Assembly: GCA_039028235.1 (NCBI GenBank)
Contig: JBCCIN010000010.1
Location: 1 to 15,339 of the forward strand
Reading direction: 5' to 3'
Length of the DNA: 15,339 bases
DNA from: JANQPX01 sp039028235
GTDB taxonomy: Bacteria; Pseudomonadota; Alphaproteobacteria; Geminicoccales; Geminicoccaceae
In this document: positions 7,316 to 14,296 of the stretch, in pieces
Numbering within the stretch: position 1 is the stretch's first letter
Layout: each line of letters begins with the position of its first letter
The notes under the pieces: generated by a model
Seen by the model: the letters and a program-made list of their open reading frames with translations, nothing else
Database searches by the model: none
Told to the model about the DNA's origin: nothing
Program-made: the position numbers and the translations under genes

Positions 7316-10243
7316 TCACACGCCTTCGACCGCGGCATCCATCAGCCGCGCGAGGTGCAGAGCTTCCCTGCCTGTGCCATCCTCGATCTGATGACGGCAG
7401 CTCGTGCCGTTCGCAACGACCACCGTGCTCGCCGGATCGGTCTGTCGGACCGCCGGCAGCAGGGACAGCTCCGCCATGGCGACCGAGCTGTCGTAATGCG
7501 CAGCGTCATAGCCGAAGGCGCCGGCCATGCCGCAACAGCTGGACTCGATGGTCTGGTGGTCGAGGCCGGGAATCAGTTCGAGACAGGCGTCCATCGCGCC
7601 CATCACGCCGAAGGCCTTTTGGTGGCAATGCCCGTGAACACTCGCGGCCCGCCAGGGGGTCGATTTGAGCGGAAGATCCAACCGGCCTTCCGCCTGCTCC
7701 CGAGCCAGAAATTCCTCGAAGAGCGGCGCGCTCACCGCTGACAGGCCTTTCCCCGGCAAGAGGGCATCGAATTCGTCGCGAAGTGTCAGGAGGCAGGACG
7801 GTTCGAGCCCGATGATCGGCACGCCGGCCCCGATCGCCGGCGACAAGATTTTGAGGAACCTCTGCGCTTCCGCCCGCGCCTCCTCGACCATGCCCGCCGC
7901 GAGATAAGTCCGTCCGCAACAGGCGGCGCGACCACCGGCGGCAACCGGATGGCTTACGCGGTAGCCGGCGGCTTCAAGAACACGCTCGGCAGCGCGAGCG
8001 TTCTCCGGTTCGAACCAGGTGGTGAAGGTGTCGGTGAACAGCATGACATCCTTGCCATCGCCTGCAAAAGCCGGAGCGCTCGGTTCCGGCTGATATGGCC
8101 GCGGGTGCCAACGCGGCAGCGAGCGTTTCGCCGAGAAGCCGAGCAACCGTTCGCTCAGCGCCGCCAGGCCCGGCACCCGATCGCGTGCATGGGCAAGCCA
8201 ACGCAGACGGCTGGCATAGGGCGCATAGCGTGGCAGGTTCGCGATCAGCCGGCTCTTTGTATCCAGCCCGCGTCGCAAGCGTCTTTGGTGAGAGACCTCG
8301 ATCTTCATGCGCGCCATATCGACACCGGTCGGACATTCGCGCCGGCAGGCCTTGCAGGACACGCAGAGATCGAGGGTTTTCGCCATCTCATCCGAGGTCA
8401 GCGCGTCCGGCCCGAGCTGACCGGACAGCGCCAGGCGGAGGCTGTTGGCGCGGCCGCGGGTGACATGCCGTTCCTCTGATGTCACCCGGTAGGACGGGCA
8501 CATCACGCCGGGCTCGGCTTTGCGGCAGGCGCCGTTGTTGTTGCACATCTCGGCCGCGCCGAGAAAACCGCCCCAGGCCGACCAGTCCAACCCGCTCGCC
8601 ATGGGCGAGGGCGCATACTCGGGTTTGAAACGGAACAGGCTGCGATCGTCCATCTTCGGTGCGTCGACGATTTTTCCCGGATTCAGTATGATATTCGGGT
8701 CAAACGCCGACTTCACCTCCTTGAACGCCTGGATGAGCGTCGCGCCGAACATGCGCTCATGGAACTCCGAACGCACCAGCCCATCGCCATGCTCCCCGGA
8801 GTGGGAGCCCTTGTAGCGCCGGACCAGCTCCATCGCTTCCTCGGCGATGGAGCGCAGCGCCTTGACCCCGGCCTCCTGCTTCAAGTTGAGGATCGGCCGG
8901 ACATGCAGCGTCCCAACGGAAGCGTGTGCGTACCACGTGGCCGTGGTGCCGTGACGCGTGAAGCACTCGGTCAACTTCGCTGTGTAATCGGCCAGATGCT
9001 CCAGCGGCACGGCGCAGTCCTCAATGAAGGAGACCGGCTTACCATCGCCCTTCATCGACATAACGATATTGAGCCCGGCTTTACGTACGTCCCAGATCTG
9101 TGCCTGCTGCGACGGTTCGATCGCGTTCAGAACCGAGTCGGAAAAACCGAGATCGCTCATCATCTCATCGAGACGTTTGAGATCGTCAAGGAGCGGCCCG
9201 TTGACGTCGCCGGCGAATTCGACAAGGAGAACGGCGTCCGGCTCGCCGCGGATGAAACGGTCGATCAGCGGGCGATAGGCCGGAATCTCTCGGCCGAGTT
9301 CGATGATGCTGCGATCCACCAGCTCGACCGCCGAGGGGCCAAGGGTCACCAGTTCCTTGGTCGCCTGCATCGCCTGATGGAATGTCGGGAAATGACAGAC
9401 GCCAAGCACCCTGTGGGCCGGAAGTTTCGAAAGCTTGAGCTTCAGCCGCTTGAACAGCGCCAGCGTCCCCTCGGACCCCACGAGCAGGGACGCCATATTA
9501 TGCCCCGCCGGATCGACCCTATCGAGATTGTACCCCCCAACCCTCCTCTGCACCCCCGGAAATCGCGCGGCGATCTCGTCGACATTGTCTGCAGCGATTT
9601 CTCGGATCGCCTGAACGAGATCGGCATAGCCGTTTCCACCATCGATATCCGCCATATTGCCGGGCACGTAATCGAAGACCGCGTCGGTCCCGTTGGCGAG
9701 AAGAGCGTCGATGGCCAGCACGTTGTCGACCATGATGCCGTAGCGGATCGAACGGGCACCGCAGGCATTGTTGCCGGCCATGCCGCCGAGGGTGGCCCTG
9801 GAGCCGGTGGAGATGTCGACGGGATAGAACAAGCCATGGGGCTTCAGGTGCCGATTGAGCTGATCGAGGACAACACCGGGCTCGACCCAAACGGTCTGTT
9901 CATCGAGGTCGAGATCGCCGATGCGGTTCAGATGGCGCGAGCAATCCAACACCAGGCTGCGGCCGACCGTCTGCCCCGCCTGCGAGGTGCCGCCACCGCG
10001 CGGCAGGAGAGAGACGCCGGCTTCTTTCGCGATGGCAAGAGCGATCTCCAGATCGGCGCCGGATTTCGGGCAGACGACGCCGATCGGCTCGATCTGGTAG
10101 AGCGAGGCATCGGTGCTGTAGCGCCCTCGGTCGAACGGGGAAAACAGCACATCCCCCTCGATCTCCCGCGCCAGCCGCGCCGCCAGTGCCGGATCGCCCG
10201 GCTCCACCCCGTTCTTCGCAACCGGCAAACCCACCTCCTCCAT
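7316..10243 (-). CDS. fused FAD-linked oxidase / Fe-S 2-hydroxyacid dehydrogenase (D-lactate or glycolate type)
   Basis: A 975-residue fusion of a GlcD/Dld-like FAD half and a GlcF-like Fe-S half, the architecture of YdiJ-type D-2-hydroxyacid dehydrogenases that feed electrons to the respiratory chain. The FAD (PCMH) domain spans about 50-270 with PRGGGTSQAGQTVG (81-94), STGSRATLGGMAGNNACGA (145-163) and LLVGSEGTLALF (253-264). The FAD-oxidase C-terminal domain follows to about 525, with HSGEHGDG (481-488). The Fe-S part has C567, C573 and C582P, then CVSCKACRRECP (627-638). Two CCG domains come next: CCGRTY (775-780), HGHCHQK (871-877) and CCGMAGAFGY (903-912). The frame stays open 245 codons further upstream, but that part lies antisense to the aminotransferase gene. 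ATG 10243 lacks a ribosome-binding site; TTG 10228, with AGGAGG five bases before it, is an alternative giving 970 residues. Substrate (D-lactate, glycolate or a larger 2-hydroxyacid) is not resolvable here. Confidence 0.92.
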   Translation of the reverse strand: MEEVGLPVAKNGVEPGDPALAARLAREIEGDVLFSPFDRGRYSTDASLYQIEPIGVVCPKSGADLEIALAIAKEAGVSLLPRGGGTSQAGQTVGRSLVLDCSRHLNRIGDLDLDEQTVWVEPGVVLDQLNRHLKPHGLFYPVDISTGSRATLGGMAGNNACGARSIRYGIMVDNVLAIDALLANGTDAVFDYVPGNMADIDGGNGYADLVQAIREIAADNVDEIAARFPGVQRRVGGYNLDRVDPAGHNMASLLVGSEGTLALFKRLKLKLSKLPAHRVLGVCHFPTFHQAMQATKELVTLGPSAVELVDRSIIELGREIPAYRPLIDRFIRGEPDAVLLVEFAGDVNGPLLDDLKRLDEMMSDLGFSDSVLNAIEPSQQAQIWDVRKAGLNIVMSMKGDGKPVSFIEDCAVPLEHLADYTAKLTECFTRHGTTATWYAHASVGTLHVRPILNLKQEAGVKALRSIAEEAMELVRRYKGSHSGEHGDGLVRSEFHERMFGATLIQAFKEVKSAFDPNIILNPGKIVDAPKMDDRSLFRFKPEYAPSPMASGLDWSAWGGFLGAAEMCNNNGACRKAEPGVMCPSYRVTSEERHVTRGRANSLRLALSGQLGPDALTSDEMAKTLDLCVSCKACRRECPTGVDMARMKIEVSHQRRLRRGLDTKSRLIANLPRYAPYASRLRWLAHARDRVPGLAALSERLLGFSAKRSLPRWHPRPYQPEPSAPAFAGDGKDVMLFTDTFTTWFEPENARAAERVLEAAGYRVSHPVAAGGRAACCGRTYLAAGMVEEARAEAQRFLKILSPAIGAGVPIIGLEPSCLLTLRDEFDALLPGKGLSAVSAPLFEEFLAREQAEGRLDLPLKSTPWRAASVHGHCHQKAFGVMGAMDACLELIPGLDHQTIESSCCGMAGAFGYDAAHYDSSVAMAELSLLPAVRQTDPASTVVVANGTSCRHQIEDGTGREALHLARLMDAAVEGV

Positions 10244-10274
10244 CAACGCTGAAAGCTTGGCCGCATACCGTGGG

Positions 10275-10285
10275 CCTTGGCAAGG
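10275..10285. promoter_or_regulatory. palindrome CCTTG-G-CAAGG in divergent spacer
   Basis: Perfect 5-bp arms around one base, in the 138-base region between the FAD oxidase and aminotransferase starts. It is a candidate site for a shared regulator of the two divergent genes. No known operator consensus is recognised. Confidence 0.3.
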
Positions 10286-10302
10286 GTGGTCCGAGTAGGC
10301 GA

Positions 10303-10317
10303 GGTGGCCGTGCCACC
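10303..10317. promoter_or_regulatory. inverted repeat GGTGGC-CGT-GCCACC in divergent spacer
   Basis: Perfect 6-bp arms with a 3-base centre, 18 bases from the CCTTGGCAAGG palindrome and just upstream of a weak -35/-10-like pair for the aminotransferase (TTGGCT 10321-10326, CATAGA 10344-10349, 17 bases apart). It could be an operator at the aminotransferase promoter. Confidence 0.35.
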
Positions 10318-10381
10318 ATGTTGGCTTTGGGGGAGTTTGGACGCATAGATGGAAGGCGTTATGATCCAGGAGAGAGCTTGC

Positions 10382-11563
10382 ATGTCGGAAAACTTTCGAA
10401 GCGGCCGCCATTTTCTGCAGATTCCGGGGCCAACCAACGTTCCGGACCGCATTCTGCGCGCGATGGATCACCCGACCATCGATCACCGTGGTCCCACTTT
10501 CGCCGCGCTCGCAGCCGAGGTCCTCGAAGGGCTGAAGCCGATTTTCGGCACCGCGGGGCCGGTGGTGGTCTATCCTGCCTCCGGCACCGGTGCCTGGGAG
10601 GCGGCGCTGGTCAACACGCTCTCGCCGGGCGACCGCGTGCTCATGGCGGAGACCGGGCAGTTCTCGACCCTCTGGGTGGATCTCGCCAAACGCCTCGGCT
10701 TCGATGTGCAGCTTCTCCAGGGCAACTGGCGGCGCGGCGCCGATCCTGAGGCGATCGAGGCCGCCCTTGCCGAAGATCGCGAAGGGGAGATCAAGGCGGT
10801 CGCCGTCGTGCATAACGAGACCTCCACCGGCGTCACCTCGCGGATCGCCGAGGTGCGCCAGGCCATAGACCGCGCGGGGCACGGCGCCCTTTACATGGTG
10901 GATACGATTTCCTCGCTCGCTTCGATCGACTATTGCCATGACGAATGGGGTGTGGATGTCACCGTTGCCGGCTCGCAAAAGGGCCTGATGCTGCCGCCCG
11001 GCCTCTCCTTCAACGCGATCAGCGAAAAGGCGCAGGCAGCTGCGAAGACGTCGACCATGCCCAAATCCTACTGGGACTGGTCGGCGATGCTCGATGCCAA
11101 CAAGGCCAGCGTCTTTCCCTATACGCCCGCGACCAACCTCCTCTACGGCCTGAAAGAAGCCATCGCCATGCTGCAGGAGGAAGGTTTACCCAACGTGTTC
11201 GCGCGCCATCAGCGCCACGCGAAGGCAACGCGCGCCGCGGTGGAGGCCTGGGGATTGGAGGTCCTCGCCGAGGATCCGCGTGAGTATTCGGGTTCGCTCA
11301 CCGCTGTCCACCTGCCTGAAGGTCATGACGCTGATGCCCTTCGCGCGCTTATTCTGGAGCGTTTCGACCTGTCGCTCGGCAATGGCCTTGGCAAGCTCAA
11401 GGGCCGCGTTTTCCGAATCGGTCACCTCGGCTGGTTCAACGATCTGATGCTTTCCGGCACGCTTTCCGGCGTCGAGATGGGACTCGATCTCTTCGGCCTG
11501 CCATCCAAGGCCAGCGGCATGCTTGCCGCCCAGGACGTTCTGAAAGAGCCGGTCAGCCGCTGA
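10382..11563 (+). CDS. sgaA: serine-glyoxylate type aminotransferase (class V, PLP-dependent)
   Basis: A 393-residue class V aminotransferase close to serine-glyoxylate/alanine-glyoxylate aminotransferases, which move an amino group to glyoxylate to make glycine (hydroxypyruvate or pyruvate as by-product). ATG 10382 follows AGGAGA at 10368-10373 by 8 bases; an upstream ATG at 10349 is in frame but has no such site. Visible marks are LQIPGPTNVP (12-21), the cofactor phosphate region PASGTGAWEAAL (65-76), Asp174 in VDTISS, SQKGLMLPPGL (198-208) with Lys200 as the PLP lysine, and RIGHLGW (345-351) whose arginine should bind the substrate carboxylate. Length fits the family. It is divergent from the FAD oxidase, which may produce glyoxylate if it acts on glycolate. 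The YqeC-family gene begins 14 bases after the stop, so the two are probably co-transcribed. The amino donor cannot be fixed from sequence alone. Confidence 0.92.
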   Translation: MSENFRSGRHFLQIPGPTNVPDRILRAMDHPTIDHRGPTFAALAAEVLEGLKPIFGTAGPVVVYPASGTGAWEAALVNTLSPGDRVLMAETGQFSTLWVDLAKRLGFDVQLLQGNWRRGADPEAIEAALAEDREGEIKAVAVVHNETSTGVTSRIAEVRQAIDRAGHGALYMVDTISSLASIDYCHDEWGVDVTVAGSQKGLMLPPGLSFNAISEKAQAAAKTSTMPKSYWDWSAMLDANKASVFPYTPATNLLYGLKEAIAMLQEEGLPNVFARHQRHAKATRAAVEAWGLEVLAEDPREYSGSLTAVHLPEGHDADALRALILERFDLSLGNGLGKLKGRVFRIGHLGWFNDLMLSGTLSGVEMGLDLFGLPSKASGMLAAQDVLKEPVSR

Positions 11564-11577
11564 CGGCGTCGAGAACG

Positions 11578-12354
11578 ATGGATCGGGAGACGGCAAAAGC
11601 CCTTGTCGACGCGCTGGCCGCTGCCAGCGGCATCGTCGCCGTAGTCGGTGCCGGTGGCAAAAAGTCGACGCTCTACCGGCTTCTCGAGGCCCATCGCACC
11701 CTCGGGACCCGGCGGGTCCTGCTGACCTCGACCGTGCAGATTGCGGCCACGCGCGCGACACCGGATGTCGAGACGCTGATCGTCGACGGGGACGCGAGGG
11801 CGACGATCGCTGCGATGCAGGGCCGCGCCGGCGCGTTCCTTGTCGCCGGACCACCGACCGGACCGGGGCGGTTCAGCGGCCTTCCCGAAGATCTGATTCC
11901 CCATCTGCATGAGAAAGGTGCCTTTGAGGTCAGCCTTGTGAAATCGGACGGCGCGCGCATGCGCATGATCAAGGCGCCGCGCGACGGCGAGCCCGCCTTG
12001 CCGGACGGCGTCTCGACCGTCATTCCGATCGTCGCCGCACGCGTCTTCGATCGGCCGCTCACGGAAAAGCTGGCGCATCGGCCGGAGCGGCTGCTGGAGA
12101 TCATCGGCGCGGACATCGGCACGGCGATCACGCCGGACCATGTCGCCAGGCTGCTCGCCAATCCCGAGGGCGCCCTCCGCCGATCGGGGAACGCTTGGGT
12201 CGCACCCGTCATCAACATGGTGGACGGTCCGGAACGTCTGGCGCTTGCCAGAGAGGCAGCGAAGAAGGCGCTCGCCATGACCGATCGGTTCGATCGTGTC
12301 GTCCTCGCATCGATGACCAGCCCGACCCCGCTGATCGAGGTCGTTACCGGCTGA
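11578..12354 (+). CDS. yqeC: YqeC-family putative Mo-hydroxylase (selenium) accessory protein
   Basis: A 258-residue protein that I assign to the YqeC family, P-loop proteins of unproven activity linked in E. coli and clostridia with selenium-dependent molybdenum hydroxylases. The Walker A-like loop GAGGKKST lies at residues 24-31. LLTSTVQIA (48-56) corresponds to the family's TTTT-type strand. The signature SDGARMRMIKAPRDGEP (123-139) matches the usual ADGA..xLKAPxxGEP block, and AHRPERL (166-172) and INMVDGPERLALAREAA (near the 220s) fit the later family blocks. The glutamate that usually precedes ADGA is replaced by lysine (VKSDGA). The start ATG lies 14 bases after the aminotransferase stop with only a weak GAGAA ribosome-binding site, so translational coupling is likely. 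No molybdenum hydroxylase, XdhC, MocA-like or selD gene is in view. Its role with the aminotransferase is unknown. Confidence 0.8.
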   Translation: MDRETAKALVDALAAASGIVAVVGAGGKKSTLYRLLEAHRTLGTRRVLLTSTVQIAATRATPDVETLIVDGDARATIAAMQGRAGAFLVAGPPTGPGRFSGLPEDLIPHLHEKGAFEVSLVKSDGARMRMIKAPRDGEPALPDGVSTVIPIVAARVFDRPLTEKLAHRPERLLEIIGADIGTAITPDHVARLLANPEGALRRSGNAWVAPVINMVDGPERLALAREAAKKALAMTDRFDRVVLASMTSPTPLIEVVTG

Positions 12355-12401
12355 TCGGGCCGTTTGAAGACCTCGCCTGATCAAATAATACCTTGCCTAA
12401 A

Positions 12402-12422
12402 TATTCAACTTATAATTGAATA
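12402..12422. promoter_or_regulatory. operator-like inverted repeat over a TATAAT box
   Basis: TATTCAA (12402-12408) and TTGAATA (12416-12422) are perfect inverted arms with a 7-base spacer, inside an AT-rich patch of an otherwise GC-rich region. A consensus TATAAT lies at 12411-12416, so a protein bound to the repeat would cover the -10 box. Transcription would start near 12423, about 26 bases before the next ATG. The size and base content resemble MarR-type operators, but no such regulator gene is visible. No good -35 was found at 16-18 bases upstream; TTGCCT (12393) is too close. Confidence 0.5.
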
Positions 12423-12448
12423 CACCAACCTCACATTTCGGACAAATC

Positions 12449-13024
12449 ATGCCCTCGATAACACCATCGGACCCCGGTCCCGCGCGCCAGAGCGGGAAGC
12501 GCATCCTGCAGCAAATGCTGCCCGCCGGCTGGCGTTTTGCCCACCAGACCGCGCTTGAGCTGATCAGCCAGATCGAGCATCTCGCCTGGCAGGATCGTGC
12601 CGATCGGCTGGATGTCTACTTCACCCAGCAGGCGGACGGCATGCTCGGCGCCCAGCGCATGGGGGCGATCGTTGGTTGCCGGCTCTCGCTGGTCACGGAT
12701 GCCCCGCCGTTGCCGACGGATGATCAGGCCGCAAGCTTCGCCACCTGGTGCCGGGCGGTCACCACAGCCGTCATGGTCGACCTCGACCAGCGCTTCGAGG
12801 TCAAGGAGCCGACCCAGGCGCTCACCTATATGGTGGCGCGGGACTGGCAGTTCGCCCGCTCCGCCGCCGCCTGGATCGCAAAAAACGGCATGGCGCCCGT
12901 GGCAGATGCGCTGAAGACCCTGCCCGGCTATGCCATCGTGCTTCTCGCCACCAGTCCGAACGACACGGTCGAGCGTTTCGCCGCGCGCGACGCCTTTTGG
13001 CAGGCGGTCGAGAAAAAGACATAG
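12449..13024 (+). CDS. hypothetical protein, 191 residues
   Basis: I do not recognise this family. The frame opens at a TTG (12416) inside the inverted repeat, but ATG 12449, with a weak GGA 8 bases upstream, is the better start. The product has no signal peptide or membrane segment and appears to be a mixed helix/strand cytoplasmic protein. Visible patches are MLPAGWRFAHQTALELISQI (23-42), an aromatic/acidic block RLDVYFTQQADG (53-64), a helix with AFW near 182-184, and a hydrophobic strand YAIVLLATSP (161-170). Codon use matches its neighbours, and the antisense frame (12431-13042) shows no protein-like composition. It is first in a probable operon with the MFS transporter and anmK, 32 bases before the transporter start. 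A regulatory or enzyme-partner role in that operon is possible; nothing in the sequence decides. Confidence 0.75.
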   Translation: MPSITPSDPGPARQSGKRILQQMLPAGWRFAHQTALELISQIEHLAWQDRADRLDVYFTQQADGMLGAQRMGAIVGCRLSLVTDAPPLPTDDQAASFATWCRAVTTAVMVDLDQRFEVKEPTQALTYMVARDWQFARSAAAWIAKNGMAPVADALKTLPGYAIVLLATSPNDTVERFAARDAFWQAVEKKT

Positions 13025-13056
13025 AGACGGAAAAGGCGCCATGGCATGATCGGCCC

Positions 13057-14295
13057 ATGCAAGAGCCTGCCAAGCCCAGCGCCGCCTCGCCGACGACCGG
13101 CAGAACCATGGCCTACATCAATGTCGGCCACAGCTTTTCCCATCTGGTGATGCTGCTCTATCCCACCGTCGTTCTGGCCCTCGAGCCCATCTGGGGAATC
13201 GGCTTTGCCGAACTCCTGCCGCTCGGTTTCGCCGGCTATCTCCTGTTCGGTCTCGCCGCCCTTCCCGCCGGCTGGCTCGGCGATCGCTGGGACAGCGAGA
13301 GGATGATGGTGATCTTCTTTCTCGGTACCGGTGCCGCCTGTGTCCTCGCCGGCCTCGCGGCCGGCCCCTGGTCGATGGCAGCAGCGCTCACCCTGATCGG
13401 CCTGTTTGGTTCGATCTATCACCCGGTCGCCCTTGCCTGGGTGGTCGGCGCGAGCGAGCGGCCGGGGCGAGCACTTGGCATCAACGGCGTGTTCGGCGCG
13501 GTCGGCACGGCAAGCGCTGCCCTCCTTGCCGGCTTTCTCGCCGACGTCATTCACTGGCGCGCTGCGTTCATCGTCCCCGGAATCGCCTGCATCCTGGTCG
13601 GCCTGTTGTTCTGGGCCGATCTCGTCCGCGGGCGCGCCTTGATGCGCCGCGGCGCCTATCGTCCGAACGCGCCGCAACAAAACGGTGACGGCATGCTGCG
13701 CGGCATGATCCTGATGCTGTGCGCCATCCTCTTCACCGGCATGATTTTCCAGATGAATGCGATCGGCCTGCCGAAGATCTTTCAGGTCAGGCTCGGCGAC
13801 GAGGTCGGCATGGGCGTGATGACCGCCGGAGCCCTCGTCTCGGTCGTCTATCTGATCTCGACCATGGGCCAGCTGATCGGCGGCCATCTCGCCGACCGCT
13901 ACGACGAGCGAAGGCTCTACATCGTAAGCTATGTGCTGCAGATCGGCCTGGTGACCGCGGCCGCCCTGACCCAGAACATCCTCCTCCTCGCGATCGTCGC
14001 CCTTGCCGTCTCGGTGCAGACCGGCACGCAGCCGATCGAGAACTGCCTGATGGCACGCTATACGCCGACCGCCTGGCGGGCCACTATCTACGGCCTGAAA
14101 TTCGTGGTCGCGCTTGGTCTGAGCGCGCTTGGTGTCCCATTGATCGCTTATGTCTTTGCCCAGACCGGCGATTTCGCCGGCGTCTTCTGGGCCATGGCCA
14201 TCTTCGCCGCGATCGCCGTTGCCATCGCCCTGCTCCTACCCGTCCAGCGACGGGAAGCCGAAGCGGCAACAGCTACCCCCGTTGCCGTGAGATAG
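13057..14295 (+). CDS. MFS transporter (fosmidomycin-resistance-like)
   Basis: A 412-residue major facilitator with about 11-12 hydrophobic segments (roughly 20-43, 51-72, 84-101, 106-130, 140-163, 168-188, 215-236, 251-272, 287-304, 308-325, 345-367, 373-395). Loop 2-3 motifs appear in both halves: GWLGDRWDSER (72-82) and GHLADRYDERR (276-286). The start region INVGHSFSHLVMLLYP (21-36) and FGSIYHPVALAW (117-128) resemble the Fsr branch of the superfamily. The frame is open upstream to 12748, but that part overlaps the preceding gene. ATG 13057 has no clear ribosome-binding site; ATG 13108, just before the first membrane segment, is an alternative. The stop (TAG, 14293-14295) is one base before the anmK ATG, which points to coupled translation. 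Substrate is unknown; the context suggests an anhydro-amino sugar or related compound rather than a drug. Confidence 0.9.
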   Translation: MQEPAKPSAASPTTGRTMAYINVGHSFSHLVMLLYPTVVLALEPIWGIGFAELLPLGFAGYLLFGLAALPAGWLGDRWDSERMMVIFFLGTGAACVLAGLAAGPWSMAAALTLIGLFGSIYHPVALAWVVGASERPGRALGINGVFGAVGTASAALLAGFLADVIHWRAAFIVPGIACILVGLLFWADLVRGRALMRRGAYRPNAPQQNGDGMLRGMILMLCAILFTGMIFQMNAIGLPKIFQVRLGDEVGMGVMTAGALVSVVYLISTMGQLIGGHLADRYDERRLYIVSYVLQIGLVTAAALTQNILLLAIVALAVSVQTGTQPIENCLMARYTPTAWRATIYGLKFVVALGLSALGVPLIAYVFAQTGDFAGVFWAMAIFAAIAVAIALLLPVQRREAEAATATPVAVR

Positions 14296-14296
14296 C

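Noticed and set aside
8759..10252. 497-codon plus-strand frame opposite the FAD oxidase
   Set aside because: Rich in Asp, Arg, Gln and Gly with no motif; a long antisense frame is common over GC-rich genes and the minus strand shows full FAD and Fe-S motifs.
10244..10978. N-terminal extension of the FAD oxidase frame by 245 codons
   Set aside because: It lies across the divergent spacer and antisense to the aminotransferase, and its residues do not look like a protein domain.
12748..13056. Upstream extension of the MFS frame
   Set aside because: It overlaps the 191-residue gene in another frame and is Arg/His/Gly-rich without membrane character; the transporter begins at 13057 or 13108.
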